This document shows positions 50,322-59,772 of a DNA stretch of 64,000 nt, one piece after another. The stretch comes from Bacteroidales bacterium (GTDB lineage: Bacteria > Bacteroidota > Bacteroidia > Bacteroidales > UBA932): positions 1-64,000 of the forward strand of contig JAFUGJ010000036.1 in assembly GCA_017469425.1 (NCBI GenBank), written 5' to 3'. The position numbers and the translations under genes were made by a program. The notes below the pieces were generated by a model that worked only from the letters and a program-made list of their open reading frames with translations, ran no database searches and was not told where the DNA came from. Within the stretch, counting starts at the first letter, position 1. Each line of letters starts with the position of its first letter.

Positions 50322-52769
50322 CTATTTGTTAAGATAGATGATGTAACCAATCATAGTTCCCACCGATGCCAGCGACGAAATCATCATGGCGCCGCGCTGC
50401 AAAAGCACATCCGTGGTCACCCCCTGTTTTGCGGGTTTTTCAGGAACCACGATATAGTCGCCAGGCTCGATGGCAGTGAACATGCCCATCCTCTCCGAAC
50501 TTCCGTTCATGTGGACGACATAAGCCTTCCGTGACCTGGCATTGGAAGCGAAACCTCCGCAGGAATTCACATAAGACCGTCCGGACTTTCCGGGAGTATA
50601 GGAAAGGGTTGCAGGCATCATGACCGCCCCCATCACGCGCACGGTGTTGCGCAGATACGGGATGTCGAGGATATCACCTTCCATGAGCTCGATGTCATAG
50701 CCGGAGCCCGGTTTGGCAAGAGCCTTGTCGAGTTGGATTGATACCTGGTATTCGTTCGCGGAAAGATAGATGTCGAGAGTATCAAGCTGTTCCTTGCCTG
50801 CATTGCCACGGTAATTCAGAATATCCATCAGCTGCTTGCGCTCCCCTTCTTCCATGTTGCGGAAAAGCCTTGCGCCTTTCAGGTATGCATAATCGGTGGC
50901 GCCACCGGCTTTCGCCACGATGTCGCTCAGACGCTCGTTGCGGCTGGTGAGGCTGAAATCCCCGGCGAAATTGGCTTCTCCGGTCACTGATACATTCACC
51001 TGCTCATTGTAAACGGGGCTCTTGTGCACCATGACATGGTCGTAAGGTTCAAGCACGAAGTCGTTGCCCGAATCGGAAAGGAAGTCGTCGCCAAGGTCGA
51101 TACTGTACAGCTCGCCCACGGCATCCGTCTTCACGAGTCCGTTCACATCCCTCTTGCGCCTGGAGATGTCGATGCGGGAAAGGGATGCTCCCTCCAGCAA
51201 ACCGCCTGCCATGATGATAAGGTCGCGGACCGTAGCATTCTCCGCATAAGTAAATGTGGAAGGATTCTTCACCATGCCGGAGATGCTCATGGTAGGAAGC
51301 TCTTTGATGTCGCTCTCGCTGGTAATGAACAAGGCATCGTTCTTCCGGAGCGCCACATCGGGCTCGCTTCCATCCAGCAGCCTTCCAAGATTCACGGAAA
51401 GCACTTCCATGGTTTTGTCGTCATGCTCTCGGGTGAGCACGGCCCTGTGGGTAAAAGCATCAGGCATCAGGCCCCCTGCCTTTTCCACGAGCTGGCGCAC
51501 GGTCTTGATGCCATCTCCAAGCTCATACTCTCCCGGTTGATATACGGAACCCGAAATCGAAACCTTGTTTTCGAAGAGCGAGTTAAGTTTGCCGACAGTT
51601 ATTTCGTCACCATCCGCAAGGGCGAAGGCGGAGAAATCCTTTGCAGCCACGGTGCGCACTTCGAAGTTCTTGCCGCTCTGCCGCACAACATTGAGATTTT
51701 CGGTAAACGCGCCGCTGTTGAATCCTCCGGCATAGCGGAGCAGGTCTGCAAGCGTTTCGCCTTCTTTAAGCTCGAAACGCATCGGGCGGCGCACTTCGCC
51801 GTCAATCTTCACAATGCTCTCATAAGGCCGTACGACAATCACATCGCCTTCTTCGAGACGGAAATCACTGTCGCGGCTGCCTCCGGTGATGTACTCATAA
51901 ACATCGACGGTACCGGCGACGCCTCCACCCCTGTTGACCAGGATATTGCGCAAGGTTCCCACTCCGACGACTCCCCCGGCCCTGTAGAGAGCGTGGAAGA
52001 CGGTGGAGAATGATGACAGCATGTAGGTTCCGGGATTGGCGACATCGCCGAGCACATTTACCTGTATGGTGCGAATCTGTCCAAGGCTCAGACGGATGTC
52101 CGTGCCCGAAGCGCTGCGGTTCAGGCCGCGGTAGATTCCGGACAGCTTGCGCTTCAGGAAAGCATTCGCCTCTTCTATGGTCATGCCGCTGATGTAAAGC
52201 GGACCGAGGACATCCACATTAATGCTCCCTTCGGGAGAAATGGTGCTGCGGAGGGTCGTCTGATTGGCTCCGAAAATGTCGATGATTACCTCATCGCCGG
52301 GTCCGAGACGATAGTTGCGTGGAGTAGCAAGGTTCTGGCTCGGAGCGAAATTCAGCTGCCGGTTGGAAAAGATGTCGCGTCCGTAGATAGGTATATCTTC
52401 CCCATCTTCTTCGACGGCAGCCGAACCGGGCTTCTCCCTGTCCAGCTGTTCTTCCATGCTCTTGCGAATATCCTTCACATCTTCATCGGAAGCCAGAGTA
52501 TGGGCCCTCGGCTTGTTGTCCTGCAAATTTTTCTTTGCAGCCTCGGCATCCGACTTTGCAACATCATAAATGGCCTTGATACGCTGAGCCTGCGCCGCAG
52601 TAACTCCCTGCGACCTGAGTTCGGAAATGATTTCGGTCTGGCTCTTGCCCTGGGCCATCCCATCTTTGACATATTGCACCACCTGTTCGTCGCTCAATCT
52701 GCCCTGGGCAAAAGAGCCCATGGCAACGCAAGCGGAACACAGCACAAACAATAACTTCCGGTAAGTCAT
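50322..52769 (-). CDS. SLBB-domain polysaccharide export protein (Wza family), long form
   Basis: An 815-residue outer-membrane/periplasmic export protein. Signal peptide (about 1-22), a helical region (25-110), the poly_export domain (about 150-235, YRLGPGDEVIIDIFGANQTT), then several SLBB repeats (VNVLGDVANPGTYML, VSISGSVYQPGEYEL, MSISGMVKNPSTFTY, VSVTGEANFAGDFSL, VRVMGAVMMPATLSY) and a C-terminal helix. About twice the length of E. coli Wza owing to extra SLBB repeats, common in Bacteroidota. It has its own -7 box and starts the wza-wzz-nucleotidyltransferase-fucosidase unit. Confidence 0.92.
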   Translation of the reverse strand: MTYRKLLFVLCSACVAMGSFAQGRLSDEQVVQYVKDGMAQGKSQTEIISELRSQGVTAAQAQRIKAIYDVAKSDAEAAKKNLQDNKPRAHTLASDEDVKDIRKSMEEQLDREKPGSAAVEEDGEDIPIYGRDIFSNRQLNFAPSQNLATPRNYRLGPGDEVIIDIFGANQTTLRSTISPEGSINVDVLGPLYISGMTIEEANAFLKRKLSGIYRGLNRSASGTDIRLSLGQIRTIQVNVLGDVANPGTYMLSSFSTVFHALYRAGGVVGVGTLRNILVNRGGGVAGTVDVYEYITGGSRDSDFRLEEGDVIVVRPYESIVKIDGEVRRPMRFELKEGETLADLLRYAGGFNSGAFTENLNVVRQSGKNFEVRTVAAKDFSAFALADGDEITVGKLNSLFENKVSISGSVYQPGEYELGDGIKTVRQLVEKAGGLMPDAFTHRAVLTREHDDKTMEVLSVNLGRLLDGSEPDVALRKNDALFITSESDIKELPTMSISGMVKNPSTFTYAENATVRDLIIMAGGLLEGASLSRIDISRRKRDVNGLVKTDAVGELYSIDLGDDFLSDSGNDFVLEPYDHVMVHKSPVYNEQVNVSVTGEANFAGDFSLTSRNERLSDIVAKAGGATDYAYLKGARLFRNMEEGERKQLMDILNYRGNAGKEQLDTLDIYLSANEYQVSIQLDKALAKPGSGYDIELMEGDILDIPYLRNTVRVMGAVMMPATLSYTPGKSGRSYVNSCGGFASNARSRKAYVVHMNGSSERMGMFTAIEPGDYIVVPEKPAKQGVTTDVLLQRGAMMISSLASVGTMIGYIIYLNK

Positions 52770-52794
52770 ATCCCTTGCTTTATCTATTAACTTG

Positions 52795-52802
52795 CAAATA
52801 TA
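52795..52802 (-). promoter_or_regulatory. -7 promoter element of the polysaccharide export genes
   Basis: TATATTTG on the minus strand, 25 nt before the ATG at 52769. It lies in the gap after the WcaJ-type gene, so export genes can be transcribed apart from the biosynthetic genes. Confidence 0.55.
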
Positions 52803-52817
52803 CAATTTTTAACATTA

Positions 52818-54248
52818 TCAATACGCCTTGTCGTCCTTGCGCATCAGCTGGCTCACGGTCATGAAGAAGATGCGCACATCCAGTTCCGGCGACCAGTTTT
52901 CGATATACCATATATCTTTTTCCACCCTGTCGCGCATGTCCTCCACGGTGCGGGTCTCTCCCCTGCTGCCGTTGACCTGGGCCCAGCCTGTGATGCCCGG
53001 TTTGACGAGGTGACGCACCATGTAATTGCCGATGAGTTCGGAATAAATCTCGGTATGGTGCAGCATGTGCGGACGGGGGCCGATGATGGACATGTCGCCT
53101 TTGAATACATTGATGAACTGCGGAAGCTCGTCGATTGAACTCCTTCGCAGAAACTCACCGAAGGGGAAAACCCGCGAGTCGCCTTCTACCGCCTGTTTTG
53201 TGTCGGCGTCGGAACTGGCCCTCATTGAACGGAACTTCAGGCAGTCGAATTCCCTGCCGTTATAGCCGGTGCGCCGCTGCCTGAAAAGTATAGGGCCGGA
53301 AGGGTCGGCGCGTTTGATGCCGATGGCACAGAATATCCAGACGAAGGGATACACAGTGCATAGGAAAAGCCCCGAAATGACGACATCGCATGCGCGCTTC
53401 AGCAGTTTGGCGGCAACATTGTTCATGGGCTCGTCGTGCAGGCTGATGACATTCACACCGTCGAACTGGGTGATTTCCATCTTATTGCGCACATAGCCCT
53501 TGAACTGGGGCACATAGTAGAACTTGATTAGATGCTGTTCGCTGATTGATATGAGCCGACCCACGAGCGCAGGATTGTCGGCGGGATCCACTGCGCAGAA
53601 AATGAAGTCTGCCGAATCCTTCTTCTCAAGATAATCCGGAGCATCCGCCACAGGTCCGAGCAGCTTCGCACCTTCCGGAAGTACGGAGGCATCGACATCG
53701 GCAAAAATTCCTCCTACCTTGTAACCGGAAGTGTCGTCATAGCCGAGAACTGAACGGATAATCTGCTGCTGATTGTCGTCGTATCCTACAAATACCAGAC
53801 TGCGGGTATTCCTGCCGCTGACGCGTGCCGTGCGGATGAAATATGCACAGAGCAAATGCCAGATTCCGAGCAGAATCATCGACAGGAAAAGCTGCCCTAT
53901 GCTCAGGCGCAAACTGACTTCATATTTGTACACGAGCGACACCATCCCGCTGAATATGGCCCAGGTCAGGAAAGCCTGGCCCACTCCCCTGTCGAAAATG
54001 CTCACCAGGTCGCGGCGGCGGTCAGTCAGGCGCAAGGGCAGCAATCCCCATATCACAATGAGATAACTCACGAGCAGAAGAGCAAAAATGCCCACGGTAA
54101 AATACCTCTCATACGGATAAGGCACTCCGCTCCACAGCAGATACTCAGCAAGCAGCCTCATCACAAGATACAGGATTGCTATATCCGCCAGCATCGTAGG
54201 GAGCTTGTAAAACAGGAACTCCCGCCATTCTTTAGGTGTATTAGGCAT
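52818..54248 (-). CDS. Polyprenyl-phosphate sugar-phosphate transferase (WcaJ-type initiating enzyme)
   Basis: A 476-residue enzyme that loads the first sugar phosphate on undecaprenyl phosphate. Four to five N-terminal transmembrane helices, a Rossmann-like central domain (about 145-260), and the catalytic domain (about 275-476) with KRACDVVISGLFL, FRQRRTGYNGREFDCLKFRSM, RRSSIDELPQFINVFKGDMSIIGPRP and PGITGWAQVNGSRG. The first sugar is likely glucose or galactose phosphate, but cannot be fixed from sequence. It overlaps the WecG gene by 8 bp. Confidence 0.94.
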   Translation of the reverse strand: MPNTPKEWREFLFYKLPTMLADIAILYLVMRLLAEYLLWSGVPYPYERYFTVGIFALLLVSYLIVIWGLLPLRLTDRRRDLVSIFDRGVGQAFLTWAIFSGMVSLVYKYEVSLRLSIGQLFLSMILLGIWHLLCAYFIRTARVSGRNTRSLVFVGYDDNQQQIIRSVLGYDDTSGYKVGGIFADVDASVLPEGAKLLGPVADAPDYLEKKDSADFIFCAVDPADNPALVGRLISISEQHLIKFYYVPQFKGYVRNKMEITQFDGVNVISLHDEPMNNVAAKLLKRACDVVISGLFLCTVYPFVWIFCAIGIKRADPSGPILFRQRRTGYNGREFDCLKFRSMRASSDADTKQAVEGDSRVFPFGEFLRRSSIDELPQFINVFKGDMSIIGPRPHMLHHTEIYSELIGNYMVRHLVKPGITGWAQVNGSRGETRTVEDMRDRVEKDIWYIENWSPELDVRIFFMTVSQLMRKDDKAY

Positions 54249-54978
54249 CTTTATGCAGTTTTTCTTTCAAAATGTTCAGGATAAAAAGAGGGTTCCCCAC
54301 GACATAGCGCTTCCACATGCGCCGGGGTTCATGCAGCAGGCGGTACAACCACTCGAGGGAATGCTCCTGCCACCACTGCGGAGCCCTGCGTGCCGTGCCG
54401 GCATAGAAATCGAACACGGCGCCCACGGTGCCTGCATGGCAGGCGATATCCAGCTCTTTCCAGTGCTCCCAGGCCCACTTTTCCTGCTTGGGAGCAGTCA
54501 TGCCAAGCCATAAGAGGTCGGGCTCTGCACTGTTTACTGCCTCAACCATGGCAGCATTTTCTTCTTCGGAGAATTCCGCCTTGTACGGCGGTGAATATGT
54601 CCGGACTTCCATTCCCGGATAATCCGCCGCGGCCCTTTCAGCAATCCTGCAAAGAACCTGGGGAGAACTTCCCAGGAACATCACCCTCGGGTTCCGTTTA
54701 AGCTTGGACACACGCTCCATCTCAAAACAAAACAAATCCCACCCTGCAACTCTCTCCAAAGGAGAGCCCGCCTTTCCGAGCCAATGGCACGCCTTCACGA
54801 TGCCCGCACCGTCCGGAATCAGGAAATCCCCGCCCGAGAGTGCAGCAGCGAAAGCGGAATCCTTCTGCGCCACATTATAGGAATGGGCGTTGATGGTATT
54901 GATGAGTATTTTTCCCTCGGGAATGTCCGCAAGGGCAGCCCTCGATTGGAGCAAGGGAACATCCAGCAATCTGAACAT
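54241..54978 (-). CDS. WecG/TagA/CpsF-family glycosyltransferase
   Basis: A 245-residue GT26 enzyme that adds the second sugar to a lipid-linked precursor. NTINAHSYNVA, GGDFLIPDGAGIV and the late GTVGAVFDFYAGTARRAPQW are diagnostic; LWLGMTAPKQEKWA holds the nucleotide-sugar site. It sits between the cytidylyltransferase and the initiating transferase. Confidence 0.92.
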   Translation of the reverse strand: MFRLLDVPLLQSRAALADIPEGKILINTINAHSYNVAQKDSAFAAALSGGDFLIPDGAGIVKACHWLGKAGSPLERVAGWDLFCFEMERVSKLKRNPRVMFLGSSPQVLCRIAERAAADYPGMEVRTYSPPYKAEFSEEENAAMVEAVNSAEPDLLWLGMTAPKQEKWAWEHWKELDIACHAGTVGAVFDFYAGTARRAPQWWQEHSLEWLYRLLHEPRRMWKRYVVGNPLFILNILKEKLHKDA

Positions 54979-54984
54979 CTGTCG

Positions 54985-55380
54985 CTACAGTTCTTTCTTT
55001 ATATCAGTCGAGCTGATTCCTTCCGTCCTTTTCAGGCGGACAACTTCTTTTCCATTCTCTTCGCACCAGCGTATGGCCCGAAGGAACCCATCATGCTTCT
55101 GGTCTTCTCCGACAGCGAAAACATCGAATTCAACATCCTTCACGATGGAATCCACGCTGGTATATTTCACCACCTCATCCACGCAGCGCAGCGACTCCAG
55201 CAATTCCTTGCGTTCGCTGAAGTTGTAGAGGACATGGCTTGCGGGTTTGAATTTGAGGATATAGTCATCATCCTGGGCGGCGACAATAAGATAATCGCCA
55301 TGAGCTCTGGCCTGCTTGAACAGCCTCAGATGTCCGAGGTGAAAATAATCGTATACACCTACAGTCAATACTTTAGTCAT
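54985..55380 (-). CDS. Cytidylyltransferase (TagD/GlyCDP-type)
   Basis: A 131-residue nucleotidyltransferase. The CTP-binding motif is YDYFHLGHLRLFKQA (H-x-G-H), and the second signature is RTEGISSTDIKKEL. Size and motifs match glycerol-3-phosphate or similar alcohol-phosphate cytidylyltransferases. The ATG at 55380 starts the domain; the frame to 55446 lies in licD. Placed beside LicD, it may supply a CDP-activated alcohol for phosphodiester decoration of the polysaccharide. Confidence 0.87.
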   Translation of the reverse strand: MTKVLTVGVYDYFHLGHLRLFKQARAHGDYLIVAAQDDDYILKFKPASHVLYNFSERKELLESLRCVDEVVKYTSVDSIVKDVEFDVFAVGEDQKHDGFLRAIRWCEENGKEVVRLKRTEGISSTDIKKEL

Positions 55381-55393
55381 ATCACGAAACAAA

Positions 55394-56107
55394 TTACAAA
55401 TGAATGGGATAATGAAGCTCAATCCCCTTTTTTGCGCACTTTGCAAGGAATTTCCTCAGGTCTTTCTTTCTATAAATCCGTATCATCAAAGGATATATGC
55501 TGTCGGGAATGCAGCGTTTGAACCACTCCCTGAACCGCATCCTGAACATCTCGAAGGAAGAAGGCGAATAATTGAAATACTGCACCGGAGTGCGCCAGTC
55601 GCCATAAGTAAATTCAAGATACTGTTCAACATCCTTGGGAACTCTGAGCGAAATTCCCTTGAAATCGTATTCCGTCACATCTTCAAGGTATCGCTCGAAA
55701 ATAAAATCCGCACCCCCCGTATGCCTGAGTTCCGGCGATACTTTTCTCAACACATAGAAATCTATGTATTCTCCGTCACGCATGAGGGAATACAATCCTC
55801 TTTTATCGTAGCGGACAAGGTCGAACCCTTCAGTTTTCAAGAGCGGAAGCATGGAAAGGAAGGCCTCTTCGTCTTCTTTCAGAAGATACAAGTCTATATC
55901 CTCATCCCAATCGATGAAATCATCCGACCTTATGATACCGAGCAAGGTGCCGAAGAGAGGACCGTAACGCAAGCTCTTCCTGTCAAGTATCCCGACCAAA
56001 AGCCTGAGATTGTCCAGAGCCTTGGCCTTGTCGATAGTTTTGCGGCCAAGATACAGAAACACTGAATTATAATGAAATTTCCCTTCAGGGGTCTTTATAT
56101 AAGCCAT
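55394..56107 (-). CDS. LicD-family phosphotransferase
   Basis: A 237-residue protein with the LicD/fukutin motif YGPLFGTLLGIIRSDDFIDWDEDIDL, in which the D-x-D pair binds metal, and a second RDGEYIDFYVL strand. LicD enzymes attach phosphocholine or another alditol phosphate from a CDP precursor to glycans. The ATG at 56107 lies 1 bp after the stop of the glycosyltransferase; the longer frame to 56131 lies inside it. It is followed by the cytidylyltransferase. Confidence 0.87.
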   Translation of the reverse strand: MAYIKTPEGKFHYNSVFLYLGRKTIDKAKALDNLRLLVGILDRKSLRYGPLFGTLLGIIRSDDFIDWDEDIDLYLLKEDEEAFLSMLPLLKTEGFDLVRYDKRGLYSLMRDGEYIDFYVLRKVSPELRHTGGADFIFERYLEDVTEYDFKGISLRVPKDVEQYLEFTYGDWRTPVQYFNYSPSSFEMFRMRFREWFKRCIPDSIYPLMIRIYRKKDLRKFLAKCAKKGIELHYPIHL

Positions 56108-56108
56108 A

Positions 56109-57212
56109 TCAAGATTCCATTTCTTTAACAACCCTGTCCATCGTTTCGTCGAAGTTCAGAACCATTCCACTTTGCCTGAGAACAAGGGGATACGAGCGTG
56201 GTCCGGCAGCAGACAACTGCTCTTCAATCAACGAAGCAAGGGAAGATTCACCTTCATCAACTTTCCAAACTGCGCCATTTGAAGGTCCGACAAGGCAGGA
56301 CGACCCCGCCCTGTCTGAAACAATCACACGACAACCTGCTTCAAGTGCCTCATCGGTAACAGCCCCGAACGGTTCCTGCAAACTGGGGAGGACAAGCAAA
56401 TCAGCGACATTATACCACGAGTAGAGCGCATCACCTTCCAGACGCCCGGTAAACAGCACGGTTTTTCCAATGGTACCGGCCAGTTTTTCCAATTCTCCGC
56501 GCATGGGTCCATCTCCCACTACAATCAGCACGGCAGGCTGTACTACCTTTCCAAAGGCACGGAGAAGAGCCTGAACATTCTTTATATCCACAAGCCGCCC
56601 CACAAACAGGACTGTCTTTGCAGATTCGAGCCCGTATTCTTGGAGAAGCGCTTCCGCCTGCGGCAACAGCCTGTGGTAGGTTTCCCTGAGCCTGGCTCCG
56701 TCATTGATAAGTGGCAGCCATATCCCTTTGCCGAAGCGGCTTTTATACCAGTTGCAGACAGCAGGCGTCGTCAGCAGAAGATTGTCGAGCAGCTTTGGCA
56801 CAAAGGAACGCAAGCGCCTGTGCAGACCGGAAAAGTCATTGTCGTTTCCTATCATATCCATGCTGTCATCGCACATGGATATGATTTTGAACTTCAGGCG
56901 GAATATAAACCTTACCAGCAGAACCTGATACAACACAAGCTGAAATTCGGGCACAACCACAATCCTGGGGCGCTCTTTTAGAAGCAGACGGACGATTCCA
57001 AAACAAAGCTTCCGGCTCGAGCGTCCAAGCTCAATTCCTTTAAGATAGACAGGAGTAAAAGAACACAGGGATTCCAGCCACTGCGGATCAAAAGCCTGGT
57101 CGAGAGCTATGCGCCTGTAAAAACACATGCGCATATTCAGCTTTTCGGACAGGGCATTGTATGTGTCTATCCGATACGGCGCAAGGCTCGTTCTTATAAA
57201 AACATTTGCCAT
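56109..57212 (-). CDS. Glycosyltransferase family 4 protein
   Basis: A 367-residue GT-B enzyme. The C-terminal nucleotide-sugar domain has VLFVGRLVDIKNVQALL, VVGDGPMRGEL and the E-x7-E motif region LQEPFGAVTDEALEAGCRVIVSD. The N-terminal acceptor half is less conserved. It overlaps the preceding glycosyltransferase gene end to start at one base. Sugar and linkage unknown. Confidence 0.92.
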   Translation of the reverse strand: MANVFIRTSLAPYRIDTYNALSEKLNMRMCFYRRIALDQAFDPQWLESLCSFTPVYLKGIELGRSSRKLCFGIVRLLLKERPRIVVVPEFQLVLYQVLLVRFIFRLKFKIISMCDDSMDMIGNDNDFSGLHRRLRSFVPKLLDNLLLTTPAVCNWYKSRFGKGIWLPLINDGARLRETYHRLLPQAEALLQEYGLESAKTVLFVGRLVDIKNVQALLRAFGKVVQPAVLIVVGDGPMRGELEKLAGTIGKTVLFTGRLEGDALYSWYNVADLLVLPSLQEPFGAVTDEALEAGCRVIVSDRAGSSCLVGPSNGAVWKVDEGESSLASLIEEQLSAAGPRSYPLVLRQSGMVLNFDETMDRVVKEMES

Positions 57213-58339
57213 TACTTTAATCTGTCCAATGCTATCCGCATTCTTTCAACACCGGAGGCAAAAGAGAATTCAGATGCATACATGTCCATTATTTCCTGCG
57301 GACCGGCTGCAGATGATGTCATATCGCTCAAGCCGTTTACGAAACTTTCCCTGTCGGAATAACTGAAAACCGCCTTGCCCATAAACGCATCATATCCCCT
57401 CGCAGAGACTTCATGAGTCAGGACCGGCAGGCCGTTTTTCAGGCCATCCATAATGCGCAGTTTCAGCCCTCCGCCCTTGTCAGTGGGGCAGATATAATAC
57501 TTCGCCCTTGCAATGACCTCCGACATCACCGGAGGATTGGCTACGAGCTCGACACCCTGGGATTCGCAAGCTTGAATGACCCTCGGTCCGGGTTTTCCCC
57601 CCGCAACAATAAGACGGGAACCAGGCAGGACTGAATTCAGCAAGGGATAGTAATCCTTGAGCCATGGCAGCAGGGAGTCTTCGGTCTGCCTGGCACTCAG
57701 CGTACCCGTTATGACGAACACATTTTCTTCCGGTGCTCTTCCGGCCAATGATTTTGCCGATTCCGAAGATTCAAAAACGCCAATCAGCACGAAACGCTCC
57801 GGAAAGGGAAAGTCATATGCATTCATCAAAAGACGCCTGTCAGCGTCAGTCAGCACCAGATTAAGGTCGCTGTAATGTACCGCAGCCCTTTCGCACCTGC
57901 GAGTCCAGAAAAGCATGAACTGCTTTCTTGGAAAACCGTAACTGTCCTTGACATACTCAAGCTGGTAATTATGATGAATCACTACGACCTTGCATCCAGC
58001 CTTATGTGCTTTATCCATCAGTCCGAATGAGGAATAACAGGCATCGAAAATCACTATGTCAAATCTGTCCTTGCCAAGGACGGCATCAAAAACATCGTAA
58101 TATCTGTGCAAGCGGCCTCTTATCAAATCAAGAGCCTTTGCAATACGGCTTTTGTCATAAGAAACGGCGACAATCTCCACCCTCGGGTCAATACCTTCCG
58201 GCTCTTTTCCCTCCTTCACGGGGCATAGCAGTACCAGGCTTTCGGCAATGGCAGCTGCCGAATTGATATACGCCCTGGAAGCATAAGTTGCACCGCTGTT
58301 CCCGTTAAGATAATGGTATGTAACAAACAAGACTCGCAT
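57212..58339 (-). CDS. Glycosyltransferase, GT-B fold
   Basis: A 375-residue glycosyltransferase-like protein. The N-terminus MRVLFVTYHYLNGNSGATYASRAY is a typical acceptor-domain start; the C-terminal half has VFVITGTLSARQTED, SRLIVAGGKPGPRV and KGGGLKLRIMDGLKNGLPVLTHEVSARG, which fit the donor-binding site of GT4-like enzymes. The nucleotide sugar is unknown. It is 2 bp downstream of the beta-helix gene. Confidence 0.85.
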   Translation of the reverse strand: MRVLFVTYHYLNGNSGATYASRAYINSAAAIAESLVLLCPVKEGKEPEGIDPRVEIVAVSYDKSRIAKALDLIRGRLHRYYDVFDAVLGKDRFDIVIFDACYSSFGLMDKAHKAGCKVVVIHHNYQLEYVKDSYGFPRKQFMLFWTRRCERAAVHYSDLNLVLTDADRRLLMNAYDFPFPERFVLIGVFESSESAKSLAGRAPEENVFVITGTLSARQTEDSLLPWLKDYYPLLNSVLPGSRLIVAGGKPGPRVIQACESQGVELVANPPVMSEVIARAKYYICPTDKGGGLKLRIMDGLKNGLPVLTHEVSARGYDAFMGKAVFSYSDRESFVNGLSDMTSSAAGPQEIMDMYASEFSFASGVERMRIALDRLK

Positions 58340-58341
58340 AG

Positions 58342-59772
58342 CTATTCGAAATTCCTGACATTTACAGGAAAAGGATTTTCAAAGCGCACTAATTTTTCCG
58401 GGAAATAATTGCGGAAATGAGGGTTGGCATAAGTGCTTTCGAAAGTATTGCCCCAGAAAAGGAACTCTCCCTTGATGGAACTTAAAGCGAAGAGGCAGTC
58501 GAAAGAATCCGGATTCGATGCAGGCGCAAAAATAATCCTGTTATCGCGCAACTCAAGCCTTTTCGTCTGCCCGGGTTCAACTACGACAACATACGGGAAA
58601 GGTTTTTCCTTGATACGGAAAGTGTTGCCGCTGATTGTAATTTTCTGCCCTGCAATCTTGAAGGCTTCCGAAAAATTCTTATCCCTGATTGAGCGAAGAA
58701 TCAATTCATTGCCCAGGCAATGGTATTCCTGCGGAACTCTCGTGCCGCTGTAACAGAACACATTCTCGCATTTATTGTTCTCAAACGACACAAACTTTGC
58801 CCCTTCCAATTCAATGTTTCCTGCTTTTTCTTCGAAAAACCTGTTTCGGCGGATAATCACGGTATCAACCTGCCCGACGCTGCCGACTATCGAAACGGGT
58901 CCTACGAACACAGAATTTGAATACCTGTATATGTCGCAGTCTTCGATAATCACTTTATCGGTATGGGATGTTTCCCTGTTGCCGAGTTCTATTGCAAACT
59001 GGGTCGTTCGCACCTTGCATCTGCGAATGACAAATTCCCTGCTGTTCTCATCAACCCTGTATGTCTGCAGCAGCTGCCCGGCACCGTCGCAAGTCATATC
59101 CTCCATCACAACGCTCGCCTGACCGGGGAAGAAATAATCGTACAGCACCGTGGTCTCCACATCCATATTCTCCCCCCACCCGGCTTCGATTGCCGAATTG
59201 TCGACTATGTTTATGCCCGATATCCTGATTGCAGCATCTTCCGTGCACCTCGATGCGAAAAGATATATCGTATTATATCTGTTCCCCCATGCCGTATGAT
59301 TGAACCCGCCTTTATTGCTGCAGATGACAAATGTCACTCCGTTGCCGGAAATTACGGCATTGCCGGGATTCATCAGAATAGTCTGCCACTTTTCAATATA
59401 GTATTTCCTGCGCGTGAATCTGACATCCTCAAACTTCATCAGGGAACTAATCAGTCCATGGTCGGCCTTGCTGTCGGACGACCTGTAAAACATGTCGTCG
59501 GATATGCTTCCTTTCCAGGTACCGTCCAGGATAACTCCGGAAAAGACATCTTTGTCACGGGCTCTTTTCTTCACTACCATGCTGCCATTCCCTATGACCG
59601 TTCCGTTGCGCAACTGCGCTTTTTTCTGAAAGACAATATTGGAGCCCGCGTCCAAATGGATTGTCTTCCCCTTCAAATCGACCGTTCCGGAAACTATGTA
59701 GTCGCGTGCCGTCAACGGAATTCCGAACCCGCACAGCACGGCGAAGGACAATAACCAATGATATAATTTCAT
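58342..59772 (-). CDS. Secreted right-handed beta-helix protein in the polysaccharide locus
   Basis: A 476-residue protein with a signal peptide (about 1-22, ending LTARD) and a parallel beta-helix of pectate-lyase type, shown by repeated short strands such as VIGNGSMVVKK, VVMEDMTCDG, FVIRRCKVRT, VIIEDCDIYR, VIIRRNRFFEE and ITISGNTFRI. Such folds cut or modify polysaccharides; here the enzyme would act on the polymer made by the same locus, in the periplasm or outside. Lyase, hydrolase or epimerase activity cannot be told apart. The start overlaps the Wzy gene end by 4 bp. Confidence 0.8.
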   Translation of the reverse strand: MKLYHWLLSFAVLCGFGIPLTARDYIVSGTVDLKGKTIHLDAGSNIVFQKKAQLRNGTVIGNGSMVVKKRARDKDVFSGVILDGTWKGSISDDMFYRSSDSKADHGLISSLMKFEDVRFTRRKYYIEKWQTILMNPGNAVISGNGVTFVICSNKGGFNHTAWGNRYNTIYLFASRCTEDAAIRISGINIVDNSAIEAGWGENMDVETTVLYDYFFPGQASVVMEDMTCDGAGQLLQTYRVDENSREFVIRRCKVRTTQFAIELGNRETSHTDKVIIEDCDIYRYSNSVFVGPVSIVGSVGQVDTVIIRRNRFFEEKAGNIELEGAKFVSFENNKCENVFCYSGTRVPQEYHCLGNELILRSIRDKNFSEAFKIAGQKITISGNTFRIKEKPFPYVVVVEPGQTKRLELRDNRIIFAPASNPDSFDCLFALSSIKGEFLFWGNTFESTYANPHFRNYFPEKLVRFENPFPVNVRNFE

